Source of the DNA: Bettongia penicillata ogilbyi
Lineage: Eukaryota; Chordata; Mammalia; Diprotodontia; Potoroidae
Length of the DNA stretch: 64,000 nt
Direction: 5' to 3'
Assembly (NCBI GenBank): GCA_023548195.1
Contig: JAJHZJ010000752.1
Coordinates: forward strand, 237,501-301,500
The position numbers and the translations under genes were made by a program. The notes under the pieces were generated by a model that was given only the letters and a program-made list of their open reading frames with translations, ran no database searches and had not been told where the DNA came from. Below are positions 22,793 to 34,188 of this stretch, piece after piece (position 1 is the first letter of the stretch; each line of letters begins with the position of its first letter).

Positions 22793-24304
22793 ATGCCCAG
22801 AAAAGAGAAGAAAAATAAGACAATAGAAGGTTAATTTCTGGGGGATCAGATGTTTCACCCTTTCAATTCTGATGAGGAAGAAGAATACTTACCATCGGGG
22901 AAGGACATAGAAGTCAAGGCTTCTGTATCCCAAACACCTGAAATAGATATTCAGTGGGCACACGTCATGGAAGAATTCAAAAGGGATTTTGAAAATCAAC
23001 TTATACAGCTGGAGGAAAAACTGGGAAGAGAAATGAGAGGGATGCAAGAAAAGAATGAAAAACAGGTCAATACCTTGCTAACGGAGACCCAAAAAAATGC
23101 TGAAGAAAATAACACCTTGAAAAATAGGCTCACTCAATTGGCAAATGAGGTTCAAAAAGTCAATGAGGATAAGAATACTTTCTTTTGGTTTTGTTTGGTG
23201 ATTTCTTGGTTTCTCATAAAGTCATTAGACTCCATCTGTTCCATTCTAATTTTGAGAGAACTATTAAATTCAGTGAGCTTTTGAGCCTCTTTTTCCATTT
23301 GGCTCATTCTGCTTTTGAATGCATTCTTCTCCTCATTGGCTTTTTGAACCTCTTTTGCCAATTGAGTGAGCCTATTTTTCAAGGTGTTAATTTCCTCAGC
23401 ATTTTTTTGGGACTCCTTTACCAAGATATTGACCTTTTTTTCATACTCTTCTTGCATCTTTGTCATTTCTCTTCCCAGTCTTTCCTCCACCTGTCTAACT
23501 TGCTTTTCAAAATCCTTTTTAAGCTCTTCCAAGGCCTGAGCCCACCCAACACCCCCCTGGGGTGTCTGGGGTGCTGAGGCCCCGCCCTCCACATCTTTCC
23601 CTGATGGGAAAAATACGTCCTCGTCCTCCCCATCAGATCCGAAGGTCGGGATCATTTGCATTTGTTGGAAAAAACTCTCTAAAGTCTTACTTCTCTCAAA
23701 ATTAAAATGGAACACATGGAGGCTAATGACTTTCTGAGAAACCAAGAAATCACCAAACAAGACCAAAAGAATGAAAAAATGGAAAATAATGTGAAAGATC
23801 TCATTGGAAAACCAACTGACCTGGAAAATAGATCCAGGAGAGACAAAAAAAGAGCCTAGACATCATCCTTCTGGAAATTATCAAGGAAAACTGCCCTGAG
23901 ATTCTACAACCAGAGTGCAAAATAAGTATTCAAGGAATTCACCGATCACCACCTGAAAGAGATCCAAAAAGAGAAACTCCTAGGAACATTGTGGACAAAC
24001 TCCAAAATTGCCAGGTAAAGGAGAAAATATTGCAAGCAACTAGAAAGAAACAATTCCAGTATTGTGGAAATAAAATCAGGATAACACAAGATTTAGCAGA
24101 TTCTATATTAAGGGAAGGGCGTGGAATAGGATATTCCAGAAGTCAAAGGAACTAGGACTCAAACCAAGAATCACCTACCCAGCAAAACTGAGTATAGTAC
24201 TTCAGGGGGAAAACTGGTCTTTCAATTAAATTGAGGACATTCAAGCATTCTTGATGAAAAGACCAGAGCTCAAAAGAAAATTTGACTTTCAAATACAAGA
24301 ATGA
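22793..24304 (+). pseudogene. HAL1 C ORF1, split by an inverted ORF1 segment
   Basis: The + strand carries residues from the start through the coiled coil (open 22850-23173, with FENQLIQLEEKLGREM and NTLKNRLTQLANEVQK). It then breaks into antisense ORF1 at 23175 and resumes in sense at about 23690 with MEANDFLRNQ-like sequence through the RNA-binding domain to the stop at 24302-24304. A 25-base tandem duplication follows the stop (24286-24310 and 24311-24335). It cannot make a full protein. Confidence 0.85.
23175..23690 (-). mobile_element. inverted HAL1/L1 ORF1 segment inside element C
   Basis: The minus strand is open from 23766 down to 23152 and encodes an ORF1 N-terminal half: an acidic GSDGEDEDVF, then AQALEELKKDFEKQVRQVEE and a heptad coiled coil to NQEITKQNQK at the 23190 end. 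It duplicates, in reverse, the part of ORF1 just upstream (22850-23173) and also covers the missing middle. Its sequence differs from the flanking copy (more CpG and GC near 23560-23620), so it probably came from another subfamily copy. Confidence 0.85.
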
Positions 24305-25299
24305 GAAGAACTTTCAAATACAAGAATGAGAAGAACCATGAAAAAGTAAACAGCAAAGAGAAGTCATGAGGGACTTACCAAAGGTGAACTGTTCACATTC
24401 CTACATGGAAAGACAATACTTGTAACTCTTTAAACTTTTCAGTATCTGAGTAGTTGGTGGGATTACACATACAGACACACACACACACATACACACATGC
24501 ATGCACACACAGAGACAGAGAGCATAGAATGAATTGAATAGGATGGGACCATATCTTAAAAGAATGGAGGAGAGAGGGAGAAATGGAATGGGGCAAATTA
24601 TCTCTCATAGAAGAGGCAGGCAGGAGACTTTTTAGTGGAGGGAAAAAGAGGAGAGCTGAGAGAAAAACATGAAGTTTACTCTCATCACATTCAAATACAG
24701 GAAGGAATAAAATGCACACTCATTTTGGTATGAAAACCTATTTTACAATACAAGAAAGTGGGGATAAGGGGATAAGCAAGGTAAGGGGGATGATGGAAGG
24801 GAGGGCAATAGGAGGAGGGATTAATTTGAAGTCAACACTCTTTGGGAGGAACAGGATCAAAAGAGAGAATAGAAGCAATGGGGGACAGGATAGGATGGGG
24901 GGAAATATAGTTAGTCTTACAGAACATGACTATTATGGAAGTCATTTGTAAAACTACACAGATATGGCCTATATTGAATTGCCTGCCTTCACAAAGGGAA
25001 TGGGTGGGGAGGGAGGGATGGGGAGAAGTTGGAACTCAAAGTTTTAGGAAAATTGTTGTTTTGTTCTTGGTACTAGGAAATAAGGAATATAGGTAATGGG
25101 GAATAGAAAGTTATCTCGCCCTATAGGACAAAAGAGAAGATGGGGACAAGAGAAGGGAGGGATGATAGAAGAGAAGGCCGATTGGTGATAGGGTAAATTA
25201 GAATGCTTGGTGTACTGGGGCTGTGGGAGGCAACAAATGGGGAGAAAATTTGGAACCCAAAATTTTGTGAAAATGAATGTAAAAGTTAAATACATAAAT

Positions 25300-25300
25300 T

Positions 25301-25354
<54 letters not shown>
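25300..25354. repeat. (TA)n microsatellite at HAL1 C 3' tail
   Basis: A TA repeat with one C interruption lies directly after the 'aaatacataaattta' end of element C. It probably grew from the A/T-rich tail. Confidence 0.95.
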
Positions 25355-25357
<3 letters not shown>

Positions 25358-25591
25358 AGAAGGTGTGTTCTTTGGGCAAAACAGAATTGAGGCAGTTCAA
25401 AGTAGAACCAGGATGTCCAAATTTGGTATGTCTTCCCCAAGTATTCATAGGGCCTATCTGTGCCTAGCCTGTGGCAGAGCATTCCAAGTTCATTTTGGTC
25501 TGATCAGCCACAGTCAGACACACTGAAATTTCACTTTATGATGATGATGCCATTTTGGTCCTCTTCAAAAGATGAATGACAACAACCAACT
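25355..25591 (+). mobile_element. RTE LINE copy 1, 3' segment part 2 (3' end)
   Basis: Resumes with 'gtgtgttctttgggcaaaac', then 'tcattttggtctgatcagcc' and 'tttcactttatgatgatgat', ending 'gacaacaacc'. It aligns base for base in order with RTE copy 2 at 55145-55385. Confidence 0.88.
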
Positions 25592-25757
25592 AAGGTGAAA
25601 ATATGTTTAATATGAATTTATATGTAGGGCATATATCAGATTGAATACAGTCTTGGGAACAATGGAGGGTAGGAAGGCAGAGAAAGTTTAAAACTCAAAA
25701 TCTTGTGGGACAGAATGTTGAAAAATAAGGAAAAAAATGTAAATTTTCAAAAAATAG
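25588..25757 (+). mobile_element. L1 3' UTR fragment, right part
   Basis: 'ggtgaaaatatgtttaatat', 'catatatcagattgaataca' and 'cagaatgttgaaaaataagg' match the last 150 bases of marsupial L1. It continues the L1 fragment that stops at 21382. Confidence 0.8.
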
Positions 25758-27925
25758 TAAGAATTTAATTGTTCGTATATATAAGCTACTAAACTGAAAT
25801 TGCTGTCTGTCACTGATAAACAAATTCCTCTTACCTGTAACAAATCGGGCTCTAAAAGAACAGCTGACCTGAAGAAATATAATAGCAGCCTTCCTTCTTG
25901 CGTGTGCAGCTCGGTTTCCATAGTTTCAAGCTTGAATACTCACTTAATGCACGACTTTCTCCGATCTGACAAATTTTTGCTCAAAGTAGAGGTGGATACT
26001 TTTCTTTTCTATGTCTCACTTCACATATTTCCGCACAGCCCAACTGCTGAAATGCTCATATGGTGAAAGATGGAAGTTGTTAGGATTTATTTAAATCTTC
26101 AAACTACAACAACACATTGAAGAAGTGTACCATATGTTTGTAATTATCGCATTGGTCTAATGCATGTGGTATGGGAAGCAAGTCTGACTTTTTTATCCTT
26201 CCTTCCAAAGAGGAATTTCTAAGTTCAACAATATTCAGTTGTGTTAGAGCATGGACAATAAAAATTATACAATGTCTCAATTAAGGGAATTTTAAGGAAA
26301 ATTGTTTTTCAAAATGACACCAAATGATTGTGACAGTCGTTATCAAATAGAATACTAAAGTTGGAGAGACTGCAGACTGCTCTGATGAATCAATCACTAA
26401 AACTTATTTATTCAACTTTAATATATGTTCAAATATATGTATAATATTATGCATAGTATACTTTAACATACATATTATTATATGCATAATAATTATACAT
26501 GATATAACTAATAACATTAAAAAATAAAGTTGATCTTTCCTAAAGAAGGCTTGCCATTATAATTTTATCCAGTTCGGATAAGTGGAAGAGCAACACAGGT
26601 AAAGAATTTCTGCAGCCTTCCAAGAGGGAAGCCTCACTGAATTCAGGATAGTGAATGCTAACAGTCAAAATTTTTTGGATTAGAAAATCTTGTTAAATAT
26701 TTAATTATACTACATGAACAGTGAAGCTAATGGACTTCATTTATATGAACCAGTGAATGGAGCAGATTATTAGGCGCTTTTGTTTGTTTTTTGTCCAGAT
26801 CCATGATATTCTCTGTGTGAACCCTTTATGAGAACCTCCCCCAGAAATTTCGACAGACAAACTGACCTGACTTAATTTCCTAGAATTGCCTAGGGGTTCT
26901 GAGAGACTTTTTTCTGGTCATATTGCTAGTATATGTCAGAGGAAAAATTTGACTTCAAGTCTTCTTGCATATAAGCATGGTCTTCTTTAAACTATACTTT
27001 ACAACTCCATCACAAACAACACTTGTTAATGAAATTCCATTAAGAAATGCATAAGAACAAAAAATTGGGGAGTGTGCGGAGTACTTCATAAAATCACTCT
27101 TCTTTCTTGTCCAGAAATTATAGCTATCATATAAAGAAATAAGTTATTTTAGAGAAAATACTTGTCATCTCCACAACTATCAACGAACTACTACTTGTAG
27201 GCCAAGGAAAGGAGTCCACCCAGAGCAGAAGAGGCAAGAGAAAGTATAGGCCAGTCAGGTCAAACCACCACCAACACATTGACCACTATCTCCCACTGAA
27301 CATTGATGAAGCTGAAAGCCTTTGGAATAATGATGCTTCCACTAAAGTATAACACGGTTCACCATTAGAAACTGTTAAGATTTTATCAGTGGAAATGACA
27401 TTAAAGGAGAAGCATTAAAATATGCATTGGCTCTGTCCACTACCCTTAAGGAACAGGTAACATTTCTATCAGACTTGCAGCTGAAAATTAATTATGTGTT
27501 ATCTATCTGATCAGAAGTAAGGTCCTTTCTATTTGTACTCCTGTCACTTAATCAGTGCTTTATTCATTCTTTAATTCATTCACTTGTCTTTATATGGATT
27601 CATTATTAAGAATATTTTAAACTTAAAATTCTAATTTGGGGTTCAGTTAAATCTATTTCCACTGTCTTGTTAGAAAAATCACGACTGAGGAATCGGCTTA
27701 TTCATTCATTCTCAAAAAAAAAAAAAATCTTGGAAAAGTATTTACTATGATCAGAGCATCTTGCTAAGTGCCCTAGGAGATTAAATAAAAATAGGGACTG
27801 GAACTTTTTATTGTTTTAGAAAACTCCTGAGTGAAGAAAACCTTTACCTATGTAGAATGGCACATTCTCTGTAATTTATCTTAAAGAGTTGCCTAAAATA
27901 CTGAAAGATTAAAACTCATGTCCAG
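25758..27925. other. unassigned DNA, with weak MIR-like traces
   Basis: No gene or strong repeat. 'atttgacttcaagtcttctt' near 26949 and 'agcatcttgctaagtgccct' near 27756 may be eroded MIR. An A-run lies near 27715-27727. Confidence 0.35.
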
Positions 27926-27929
27926 ATAT

Positions 27930-28020
27930 AAGGAGTCAATATGTGTCAGACATGGGACTTGAGTCCAAGTTTTCTTGGTTTCAAGTCAAGCTTTTAATCC
28001 ATTCTGCTATACAACCTCTC
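27930..28020 (-). mobile_element. MIR-like SINE fragment, antisense
   Basis: 'tgtgtcagacatgggacttg', 'ttcttggtttcaagtcaagc' and 'aatccattctgctatacaac' follow the antisense 'gtgtctgaggctggatttgaactcaggtcttcctgactcc...' order of marsupial MIRs. Confidence 0.6.
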
Positions 28021-28204
28021 CATGGATTACACAGATGAATATGGGTAACATATCCTTCGACTTAAAAAGTTTATAGTCTCATACTGGAAATAATGATACA
28101 CAAAAATTTTAATATATGTAAAATAATAGTTTAACTTTCAATGCCTTAAAAGTAGAAAATTTCCATCCAACTATAGGTTTTCTTTAACGGACATTTTACT
28201 TTTC

Positions 28205-28265
28205 TTTAATATGTATGCGTGTATGTGTGTGTATAATATGTATGTACATATGTATGTATATATAA
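28205..28265. repeat. (TATG)n-like microsatellite
   Basis: Degenerate TATG/TGTA repeats lie next to the 3' end of the antisense L1 that follows and probably descend from its tail. Confidence 0.75.
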
Positions 28266-29060
28266 CATTCATTTCTCTTAGATTTTGTGTATGGAGTTCT
28301 CTCCCTTCTTCCAGTCCCTCAATCACACGTTGGAAAGACAAGCAATATTACATCAATTATACATGTGAAGCAATGCCAAAAATATTTCCATATTAGACAT
28401 ATTGTGAAAGAAAAGCAAAAAATTAAAGAAAGTGAGAAAAGTACACATCAATTTGCACTGAGTTCACCAGTTCTCACTTTGATAGTGGACAGTACTTTTC
28501 ATCACAAATCTTTTGGGATTTTCTTGGTCATTTTAGTGATCAGTGTAGTTAAATTTTTCAGTTGATCACAATTACAATATTGCTGTTACTATGTACAATA
28601 TTGTCCTAGTTCATTCTTTTCACTTTGCTCATATGTCTTGCCAGGTTGTTTTAAAGTAATTTTGCGTATCATTTCATATAGTATAAGAGCATTCCAGTAC
28701 AATTATGTAACACAGATAGTTTGGCCATTCCCAAATTGGTGGACATTCCTTCTATTACCAAACCTTTGCTTCCATAAAAAGAGTTATTGGAATAATTTTG
28801 TGTAAATAAGTCTTTCTTCTTTTTCTTTCATCTGTTTGGGCTACAGAGCTATACGTGGCTGTCCGGATATACACAGCTCAATAACATTTTGGGTATAGTT
28901 CCAAACTCTTCTTCACAATATTTAGGCTATTTCAGAAGATCCTAAACAGGCATTATTTTACCTACATTTTTCACATCCCCACCAGTATAATTACCTTATT
29001 CTAAAATAGTTTGAAATATTTGTCCAGTTCACCTTCCTTCACATGTATTTTTCCATTTAT
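28266..29060 (-). mobile_element. ancient L1 3' end, antisense
   Basis: In antisense it shows marsupial L1 3' UTR and ORF2-end landmarks: 'atttccatattagacatatt' near 28384, 'catcacaaatcttttgggat' near 28499, 'attgctgttactatgtacaa', 'ggccattcccaaattggtgg' near 28724 and 'gggtatagttccaaactctt' near 28894. Heavily diverged with no usable frame. Confidence 0.7.
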
Positions 29061-29194
29061 CTCTTGTATGTTCTAGACTCTTTCCAAATGAATTTTGTTA
29101 TTATTTTTCTAACTCTACAAAATAAATAATCTTTTTCTTAAGGAATATTTTGAAATGTTTTATTCTTAAAAGAAACTTGAATGTATGGGTTTTG

Positions 29195-29526
29195 CATGTT
29201 TATTTATTTATTTTTAGTTTGAAACATTCATTTCCACAAAATTTTGAGTTCCAAATTTTTGCTCTCCTCCTTCTATGCCATAACACTGATTACCCCTTCC
29301 CTCTATATGTTCTCTCTTCTATCACATCTCTCGCTTCCCTTATCCCCATTTTCTCTCTTTTCTTATAGGGCAAGGCAGATTTCTATATCCCATTACCCAT
29401 ATGTTTTATTTCCCAGTTGTATGCAAAAGCAGTACTCAACATTGGTTCCTAAAACTTTGAGTTCCAACTTCTCTCCCTTTCTTCCTCCCCACACTTTCTT
29501 ATTGAGAAGTCAAGCAATTCAGTATA

Positions 29527-29600
<74 letters not shown>

Positions 29601-29890
29601 AGTTGTGCAAAAGCATTCCATAATAATTATGATGTGTAATACCAACCATATTTCCCTCTATCTTATCCTGCTCCCCATTTATTCTATTCTCTCTTTTGAC
29701 CTTCTCACTCCTCAAAAGTGTTTACTTCTAATTATTCCTTCCTCCCATCTGCCCTCCCTTCTGTCATCACTCAACCTCACTTGCCCCCTTCTACCCTACT
29801 TTCCTGTAGTGTAGGATAGATTTTAATTCCAATAGACCCTTCCTGTTGGCCTTCCAGGCTGTTCTAGGCTGGGAATCTCTTTCACTCTGT
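29195..29890 (-). mobile_element. HAL1-like element D, antisense, internally deleted
   Basis: Antisense 3' UTR runs from 'tttccacaaaattttgagtt' (29233) to about 29815 and contains a (TA)n array. It then passes straight into an antisense L1/HAL1 5' UTR piece, 'ggccttccaggctgttctag' near 29850. ORF1 is missing, so the copy is a 3' UTR joined to a 5' UTR. About 29920-29965 is a short sense-strand piece of the same 3' UTR ('gcccatattgaattgcttgt'). Confidence 0.7.
29529..29598. repeat. (TA)n microsatellite
   Basis: About 70 bases of pure TA inside the 3' UTR of element D, at the spot where other copies read 'acacagatatggcctatatt'. Confidence 0.97.
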
Positions 29891-30299
29891 CGTTGATCTT
29901 TCACAACTTAATTATTACATAAGCACATATGTATGGCCCATATTGAATTGCTTGTTTTCTCAATGGTTCTCAAAAGCTCCAAAACTCTGTGGGGGGGCTT
30001 TCCCAGCTGGAAGAGAGAGGAACAGGGACAGCAACAGAAACCGCAGACTGAAGGCAGCAACAGTGGCTGGGAAGCAACCTGGATTCATTGTCCAGGCAGT
30101 TCAGCTTAAAGTCTCTGGTGGTAGGGAGCATCTTATCTAAACCTCAGCCCTGAGTGACAGCCCTGAACGCACCCAAAGCTCTGGGTGAAATTGAGCAGCT
30201 GAGTCAATTCTCAGGTTTGAACATGATACCCAGGAGAGATGGGGAACTAAAACTGTCTTCTTGACAAATGATTCAGAACTCAAATAACTAGCTCAGGAA

Positions 30300-31275
30300 A
30301 TGACCCAAAAGGGGAAAAAATAAAATATAAAAGGTTACTTTCTTGATTAACAAGTGTCTCCTCCCATCCCTTCTGATAAAGAAGAACAAGGCATACAGTC
30401 ACAGGAAGTCAAGGCTCCTACCTCCAGGGCCTCTAAAGTGAACTCAAACAGGTCTTAGGCAATAGAGGAGCTCAAAAAATGAGTCAGCAGTTGGCTAAAG
30501 GAGAACCAAAAAAACTGCTGGGGAAAATAACACCTTTAAAAAGAGGCTTACTCAATTGGAAAAAGAGATCTAAAAAGCCAATGGAAGGGAAGGTTCAAAA
30601 GTTCACTGGACAAAAGAGTTCTTTGAAAGAGAGAACTGAGTCCAGAGAAGGTAATGACTATGACACAAATCAAGCAGTTAGAAAACAAAACCAACAGTTT
30701 GAAAAAATAGAAGATAATGTGAAACATCTCATTGGAAAAACAACTAATCTGGAAAATAGATTCAGGAAAGACAATTTAAAAATTTTGGACTACCTGAAAG
30801 CCATGATCAAAAAAGAGCCTACACATTATCTTTCATGAAATTATCGAGGAAAACTAACCTCATATTCTAGAACCAGAGGGCAAAATTAATACTGAAAGAA
30901 TCCACAGATTGCCTCCTGAAAGAGGCATGAAGAGAGAAACTCTTAGGAATATTGTGGCCAAATTTCAGAGTTACCAGATCAAGGAGAAAACACAGCAAGA
31001 AGCTAGAAGGAAATAATTAGAGTATTGTAGAAATACAATCAATATGGCACAGGATCTGGCAGCTTCAACCTTAAGGGATTGAAGGGCTTAGAACAGGATA
31101 TTCCAGAAGTCAAATGAACTGGAATTAAAACCAAGAATCACCTACCCAGCAAAACCGAGTATAAAATTCAAGGAAATAAATGGTCACTCAATGATATACA
31201 AGACGTTCAAGTATTCATGATGTAAAGACCAGAACTGAAGAGAAAAATCTGACTTTCAAAAACAAGAATCAAAAG
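30300..31275 (+). pseudogene. HAL1 E ORF1, decayed
   Basis: The start is taken at the ATG in 'caggaaatgacccaaaa'. Recognisable parts are the coiled-coil end, the linker NVKHLIGKTTNLENRFRKDN (open block 30479-30838), and the C-terminal domain up to the 'gactttcaaaaacaagaatc' end near 31250. The front of the coiled coil is shortened and several frameshifts are present. It would have been an L1 ORF1p-like RNA-binding protein. Confidence 0.75.
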
Positions 31276-31956
31276 AAGCAAGAAAAGGCAAACAGGAAAG
31301 AAAAAATCATAAAAGACTGTCTAAAACTGAACTTTTTACATTCCTACATGCAAAGAAGATACTTGTAATTCTTGACACTTTTCTCAGTATTTATGTAGGT
31401 GGAGGGATGGTACACACACACATACACACAGAGACACATAGATAGAGAGTACAAGTTATGTTGAATAAGAAGAGAAGACATCCACAAAAATAAAGTAAAA
31501 ATTAAGAGGTGAGAGAAGAAAATACTGAGAGAAGAAAGGGAGCAATGGAATGGGCCAGCCTATAATTCATAAAAGAGATAAGAAAAATATTGTTCAGTGA
31601 AGGAGAAAAGGGAGAAGGGGAGAGGGGAAAAGTGAAGCTACTCTCTCCACATGTGGCTTAAGAAGGGAATAATATGCTGACTAATTTTGGTATGAAAATC
31701 TGTTTTACACTACAGGAAAGTAAGGAAGAAGAAAAGTGGGATCAGGGAAATGATAGAAGAGAAGGCAAATGGGAGAAGGGAGTAACTAGAAATAAACACT
31801 TTTGGCAAGGGACAATGTCAAATGAGGGAATTAAAAAAACAAGGGGGATAGATTAGGATAGAGTGCAATATAGTTAGTATTGCATAGTCATTTTTATGGA
31901 AGTCTTTTGCAAAACGACACATATTTAGTCTATATTCATTTGCTTGCCTTCTCAGT

Positions 31957-31990
31957 GGGGATGGGTGGGGAGGGAGGAAGGAAGGGGGAG
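31957..31990 (+). other. G-rich polypurine tract of HAL1 3' UTR
   Basis: Runs of 3-5 G separated by 1-4 bases, as in a G-quadruplex-type motif. Counterparts occur at 24996-25023 and 43502-43524 in sense and 33433-33463 in antisense. Confidence 0.6.
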
Positions 31991-32220
31991 AAGTTGGAAT
32001 TCAAAGTATTAGAAACGAATGTTGAGAATTATTATTGTATATAACAAGAAACAGAGGTAATTGTGTATAGAAATTTGTCTTGCCCTACAAGAAAAGAGAG
32101 GATATGGGGATAATGGAAGGGTGAGATGTGATATAAGGGAGGGTACATTGAGGGAAGGGGTAATCAGAATGCAAGGTATTAGGGGTTGGGGGAAGGGAGA
32201 AAAATGAGAGGGAGAGAAAA

Positions 32221-33138
32221 ATTAGTCATGTTACAAAGTGAGGTAAAAGCAATCAGTATTAAAACAATTGACTCAATAAATTACTGGGAGTAAATCATAG
32301 ACATCTTTAGTTGGGGGAAAAGAATTTTAGTCTAACTTTCCTAGAGGCAGGTAATCTTGGGTAAAATATGGTATTGATGGAAAAGTTAAGGTTTTAATGG
32401 TAAATGTGATTTTGTGGTTGGTATTTAATCAGGAACTAGAACATGTAAAAAGGCATGTAAGCCATTTAAGACTTGCCTCAAAAGATGTTCCTTAGCCAAT
32501 GTGAAATTACAGTCATATCTGAAATCTGATTATTGCAATTTACTATTTTAAGACCCCATGGAAATATTAACTGACTGTTCTTCTGAGTCTAACTCCGGTA
32601 TGGATAGAAAGAAAGGCGATCTGAGCCTCCAATCATGATGCCAGTAAGCCTGTGAGATGCTGGTAAGAACTGCAAAAGAAAATCTCATGGGAAGGGGGGA
32701 AGAGTCTGGGCTGAGGTAGGATTCTCCTGACTCAATTTCCCCACTGACACCTGCAGACTTTAACCCTGAGTGAATGCAAGTTGACAATCTGCTCCTGCCT
32801 GGAATTGACATGAAGTTGGGGAGGTATTGGTTCCCTACTGTGTCCCTACTCTTAGTGCAAATTACTAAAGTCAAAAGGTTTATAAGCTTAATACCAGATT
32901 CATTAAATCATAGATTGATATTAGGGGAACATCTGATGACAATTCTAAAATTAGGCTGTTAGGCTTAGGACTTTGGACCAACAACAATAAGTTAGGGTCC
33001 TTTAATTCTTTTTTTTTTCATAGTATAGTTTGATTTAATTTGCAAAGCTAGCATGTGCATATCAAATCAGGTCATCTGACTCCTCAGAGGTCAAAGAACC
33101 TGAGTGATTTACAGAGCTGATTTTTGTGGCAAAAACCA
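32221..33138. other. unassigned DNA, moderately GC-rich centre
   Basis: The part at 32560-32880 is richer in GC than its surroundings ('actccggtatggatagaaag', 'tcaatttccccactgacacc'). It could be an LTR or an unrecognised transposon. I found no matching family and no convincing ORF. Confidence 0.3.
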
Positions 33139-33979
33139 CTTTTTTAAAAATAAATTTATTTATTTGACTTTTTAAATTCATTTTCACAAAAGTTTGGGTT
33201 CCAAATTTTCTCCCCCTTTGTTCCCTCCCCATACCACAATACACTGAGCACTCTAATTTCCCCTATCACCAATCTGCCCTCTCTTCTATCGTCCCTCCCT
33301 TCTCTTGTCCCCATCTTCTCTTTTGGCCTGTAGGGCCAGATAACTTTCTATTCCTCATTATCTATATTTCTTATTTCCTAGTAGCAAGAAAAATACTCGA
33401 CAATTATTCCTAAAACTTTGAGTTCCGATGTCTCCCCATTCCTTCCTCCCCACCCATTCCCTTTGTGAAGGCAGGCAATTCAATATAGGCCATATCTGCG
33501 TAGTTTTGCAAATGACTTCAATAATAGTCACGTTGTGTAAGACTAACTATATTTCCCTCCATCCTATCCTTGCTCCCATTGCTTCTATTCTCTCTTTTGA
33601 TCCTGTTCCTCCCCAAGAGTCTTGACTTCAAATCGCTCTCTCTTCCCATTGTCCTCCCTTCCATCATCGCCCCCTACCCTGCTTATCTCCTTCTCCCCCA
33701 CTTTCCTGTATTGTAAGTTAGGTTTTCATACCAAAACAAGGGTGCATTTCATTCCTTCCTTTAGTCGAATGTGATGAGATTAAACTTCATGCTTTTTTCT
33801 CAGCTCTCCTCTTTTTCCCTCCACTAAAATCTCTTGCTTGCCTCTTGGATGAGAGATAATTTACCCCATTCAATTTCACCCTCTCTTTTCCACTACATTT
33901 CTCTCTCACCGTTTATCTTAATTTCTTTTAAGATATGATCCATCGTATTCAATTCATTCTGTGCTCTCTGTCTCTGTGT

Positions 33980-34056
33980 GTGCATGCATGTGTGTATGTG
34001 TGTGAGCACGTGTGTACGTGTGTGTGTGTGTGTGTGTGCGTGTGTGTGTGTGTGGT
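33980..34056. repeat. (TG)n-rich microsatellite
   Basis: The antisense counterpart of the (CA)n run found just after ORF1 in the other HAL1 copies. Confidence 0.9.
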
Positions 34057-34188
34057 CCCACCAATACCCAGATACTGAAAAGTTTTAAGAGTTACACACA
34101 TTGTCTTTCCATGTAGGAATGTAAACAGTTCACCCTTGGGAAGTCCCTCATGACTACTCTTTGCTGTTTACTATTTCATGCTTCTTCT

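Larger units (their letters stand above)
22137..25354 (+). mobile_element. HAL1-like element C, full length, nested in RTE copy 1
   Basis: Starts with 'gaggagacaagatggcagag' at 22143, has a GC-rich 5' UTR of about 650 bases, ORF1 from 22793 to 24304 (interrupted by an inverted ORF1 segment at 23175-23690), and a 3' UTR of about 1 kb with a (CA)n run near 24470 and a polypurine G-rich tract at 24996-25023. It ends in 'gttaaatacataaattta' and a (TA)n tail. No ORF2 is present. RTE sequence matches up across both junctions, with a possible short duplication ('agacaaggt' and 'agagaaggt'). Confidence 0.9.
29965..32220 (+). mobile_element. HAL1-like element E (5' UTR, ORF1, 3' UTR)
   Basis: The 5' UTR (from about 29965, a somewhat different subfamily) includes 'ctaaacctcagccctgagtg' near 30136. 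ORF1 spans 30300-31275, then come a CA-rich run near 31410 and a long purine-rich 3' UTR ending near 32220 at 'aggggttgggggaagggaga'. There is no ORF2. Confidence 0.85.
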
